Assembly (NCBI GenBank): GCA_017544265.1
Contig: JAFYEM010000034.1
Coordinates: 1-64,000, forward strand
Origin: Bacteroidales bacterium
Lineage (GTDB): Bacteria; Bacteroidota; Bacteroidia; Bacteroidales; UBA932
Length of the DNA stretch: 64,000 nucleotides
Direction: 5' to 3'
Part shown: positions 62,331-64,000 of the stretch, piece by piece
Layout: each line of letters starts with the position of its first letter
How positions within the stretch are numbered: the stretch's first letter is position 1
Position numbers and translations under genes: made by a program
Notes under the pieces: generated by a model
What the model was told of the DNA's origin: nothing
Seen by the model: the letters and a program-made list of their open reading frames with translations, nothing else
Database searches by the model: none

Positions 62331-63374
62331 TTACACCCCGAAAGCCCAGATTATTCCGGCGGCGTAGACTTCGCCCGGACGAAGGACCGGGGACGGGAAT
62401 TCTGGTTTATTGGGCGCGTCCGGGAAGTTCTGGCACTCTATCGCCACCGCGTCATAATCCTCGTAGCTGCGGCCTCCCTTGCCTACCGGGGAGCCGTGGA
62501 GCCAGTTGCCGGTATATATCTGCACCCCGGGCTGGGTGGTATAGACCTTCAGCGTGCGTCCGGAAAGGGGTCCGCGGAGTTCGGCCGCTTCGCTGAGCTG
62601 TCCCGGCATGGCGCCGTCTATCACAAAGCAGTTGTCATAACCCTTGCCGTAGTTCAGGGCGGGAAAATCCGCCTTTATGTCCCGGCCCAGGGCCTTGGGT
62701 GTCACAAAGTCCATAGGAGTGCCTGCCACGGGGGCGACCACTCCGGTGGGAACCAGTCCCGGGTCTGTTTCAAGATACTCCGACGCGTTGAGCCGCAGTT
62801 CGTGATTCAGCACCGTGCCGGATGACTCTCCGTCCAGGTTGAAATAGGCATGGTTCGTAAGATTCAACACTGTCGGGGCGTCTGTCTCCGCAGTAATGCT
62901 CAGGCGAAGGTCGTTATCTTCGCTCCACTCATAATGGGCGACGACTTTCAGGTTGCCCGGATAACCGGCCTCCCCGTCTTCGGAAAAGTACATGAATTCC
63001 ACCGCATCGCCTTCAATCCGGCTTTCCCACACCTGGTTCTGGAAACCGTCAGGGCCGCCGTGAAGATGATTCCCGCCATTGTTTATGGGGAGGTGGTATT
63101 CCTTTCCGTCAAGTGAAAAGATGCCCTTGCCGATACGGTTTGCGAAGCGCCCCGGGATTTTACCGGCGCAAGGCCCGTCGGCGAAATATGACAGCGGGTC
63201 CGGATAGCCGATGACCACGTCCGAAAGCTGCCCTTTTGCATCCGGTACATGTATTCCGACAATGGCCGCCCCGACGCTTCCGAGCTCCACATAAGCTCCG
63301 GAAGAATTCTTCAAAGTGTAGAGGTAAATGTCTTTTCCTTGGGCGCTGCCCCAGAGTCTCTTTGTAATTTCCAT
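62331..63374 (-). CDS. galM: Aldose 1-epimerase (galactose mutarotase)
   Basis: A 347-residue enzyme that interconverts alpha and beta anomers of galactose or glucose, feeding galK. It shows NRIGKGIFSLDGKEYHLPIN, NNGGNHLHGG (substrate His), NLTNHAYFNLDGE (catalytic His), YDNCFVID and a C-terminal AIECQNFPDAPNKPEFP with the catalytic Glu. The frame is open to 63473, but MEITKRLWGS at 63374 is the family-like start. No signal peptide. No -7 box is clear. Confidence 0.95.
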   Translation of the reverse strand: MEITKRLWGSAQGKDIYLYTLKNSSGAYVELGSVGAAIVGIHVPDAKGQLSDVVIGYPDPLSYFADGPCAGKIPGRFANRIGKGIFSLDGKEYHLPINNGGNHLHGGPDGFQNQVWESRIEGDAVEFMYFSEDGEAGYPGNLKVVAHYEWSEDNDLRLSITAETDAPTVLNLTNHAYFNLDGESSGTVLNHELRLNASEYLETDPGLVPTGVVAPVAGTPMDFVTPKALGRDIKADFPALNYGKGYDNCFVIDGAMPGQLSEAAELRGPLSGRTLKVYTTQPGVQIYTGNWLHGSPVGKGGRSYEDYDAVAIECQNFPDAPNKPEFPSPVLRPGEVYAAGIIWAFGV

Positions 63375-63417
63375 GATATTGTTATTAGTTCTGAATGGTA
63401 TGTCATTTAAGTGAGGG

Positions 63418-63548
63418 TGAAAAATTACCTGCATCACTTTCCCTGCCGTCGCCCTCTGGGCGACCCCTCCCATCGCAAGCGACGGGCCCCTCCCACTTAT
63501 GATGCCGTGGGTGGCACAGGCGATGAAAGTGATGCAGGTAATTTTTCA
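63418..63548. mobile_element. 131-bp MITE-like element with perfect 24-bp inverted ends
   Basis: The left arm (63418-63441) begins TGAAAAATTACCTGCATC and the right arm (63525-63548) is its exact 24-base complement. The interior has a 7-bp hairpin (63448-63464), a second hairpin with TCGC/GCGA and CCC/GGG pairs (63469-63486), and two CCCTCCCA copies. It lies between galM and thyA and has no protein gene. No target-site duplication is obvious. Confidence 0.6.
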
Positions 63549-63586
63549 TTCTTCCGAAGCATCATACAAATATACCTAAAATTTTG

Positions 63587-63594
63587 TAATTTTG
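63587..63594 (+). promoter_or_regulatory. -7 box of thyA, six bases before ATG
   Basis: TAATTTTG, CGAGCT, ATG at 63601. No -33 TTTG at the usual distance. Confidence 0.55.
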
Positions 63595-63600
63595 CGAGCT

Positions 63601-64000
63601 ATGAGACAATACCTTGACCTGTTAAGACATATCCGCGGGAACGGAGTGATGAAAAGCGACCGTACCGGCACCGGCACCCAGAGCGTGTTCGGCTACCAGA
63701 TGCGCTTCGACCTTTCAGAGGGCTTCCCCCTGCTGACCACCAAAAAAGTTCACCTGAAATCCATAATCCACGAACTCCTCTGGTTCATTGCCGGCGACAC
63801 CAATATAAAGTATCTCTGCGACAACGGAGTGACCATCTGGGACGAGTGGGCGGATGAAAACGGCGACCTGGGGCCTGTCTATGGCCACCAGTGGCGCTCG
63901 TGGCCCGCGCCTGACGGCCGCGCTATAGACCAGCTGTCCGAGGTTATAGACACGATCCGGCGCAATCCGGACAGCCGCCGCATGATTGTCTCAGCGTGGA
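63601..64000 (+). CDS. thyA: Thymidylate synthase, N-terminal part (cut by window edge)
   Basis: The first 133 residues of ThyA, which makes dTMP from dUMP with methylene-tetrahydrofolate. Visible are the phosphate-binding [18 protein letters not shown] (residues 21-38), [40 protein letters not shown] and the end SRRMIVSAW. The catalytic Cys of the PPCH motif lies beyond the window. The start follows a -7 box by six bases. Confidence 0.96.
   Translation, partial: MRQYLDLLRHIRGNGVMKSDRTGTGTQSVFGYQMRFDLSEGFPLLTTKKVHLKSIIHELLWFIAGDTNIKYLCDNGVTIWDEWADENGDLGPVYGHQWRSWPAPDGRAIDQLSEVIDTIRRNPDSRRMIVSAW

Overview
This window looks like chromosomal DNA of a member of the Bacteroidota, most likely order Bacteroidales. 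The evidence is: Bacteroidota-type promoters (TTTG, about 19-20 bases, TAnnTTTG) before many genes; a BACON-domain lipoprotein; two S8 peptidases with type IX secretion (T9SS) C-terminal sorting domains and a PorV/PorQ-like barrel; a DUF4923 protein; a GH95 fucosidase; and Bacteroidota-style FrdAB, dimeric GlyRS and LptC/OstA proteins. I found no rRNA, tRNA, CRISPR array, intact insertion sequence or phage. Assignment below order is not possible by eye.

Layout. (1) 1-5548, minus strand: a compact five-gene unit (SGNH esterase, MscS-type channel, membrane protein, small protein, amidohydrolase cut by the window edge). (2) 5663-8268: an AT-rich accessory segment with a toxin-antitoxin-like pair and a BACON lipoprotein, bounded by a 16-bp direct repeat. 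The repeat lies in the 5' end of a small conserved gene, intact on the right and a stub on the left. (3) 8540-21247, minus: an eight-gene cell-envelope operon (PPIase lipoprotein, SurA-like PPIase, OstA-like protein, coiled-coil protein, sirtuin, S8 protease, PorV/PorQ-like barrel, S8 protease). (4) 21262-31719: galE, a degenerate ThiL paralogue, tonB, DUF4923, GH95, a phytase-like-fold lipoprotein, a membrane regulator and glyS. (5) 31774-41006: sufS-sufE-DUF59-folK, ruvA and a lipoprotein, then mnmG-ybeY (minus), hflX and a C69 dipeptidase. (6) 41023-44848, minus: frdB, frdA (no cytochrome b gene beside them) and ruvB. (7) 44849-45060: an AT-rich divergent gap with phased DnaA-box-like 9-mers, a candidate replication origin. 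(8) 45061-62330, nearly all plus: mfd, an SLC1-type transporter with changed ion-site residues, coaX, an outer-membrane barrel, a TPR protein, lptC, a PpiD-like protein without a parvulin domain, ychF, (lolA-like on minus), an endonuclease/exonuclease/phosphatase protein, galK, a YeiH-type transporter and two small genes. (9) 62331-64000: galM (minus), a 131-bp element with perfect 24-bp inverted ends, and the start of thyA.

Functional themes. Envelope biogenesis dominates (PPIases, OstA/LptC, LolA-like, TonB, PorV-like, OMP). Galactose metabolism is split over galE, galK and galM. Fe-S assembly, Holliday-junction and repair genes (ruvA, ruvB, mfd) and tRNA/rRNA maturation (mnmG, ybeY) fill the rest.

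The signals most worth following are: a recurring promoter in which TAnnTTTG lies exactly six bases before ATG (six genes, implying leaderless mRNAs); the candidate origin; repeats inside coding sequence; the repeat-bounded accessory segment; lipoprotein signals on T9SS cargo proteases; and enzymes that have lost catalytic or ion-binding residues (ThiL-like, PpiD-like, SLC1).
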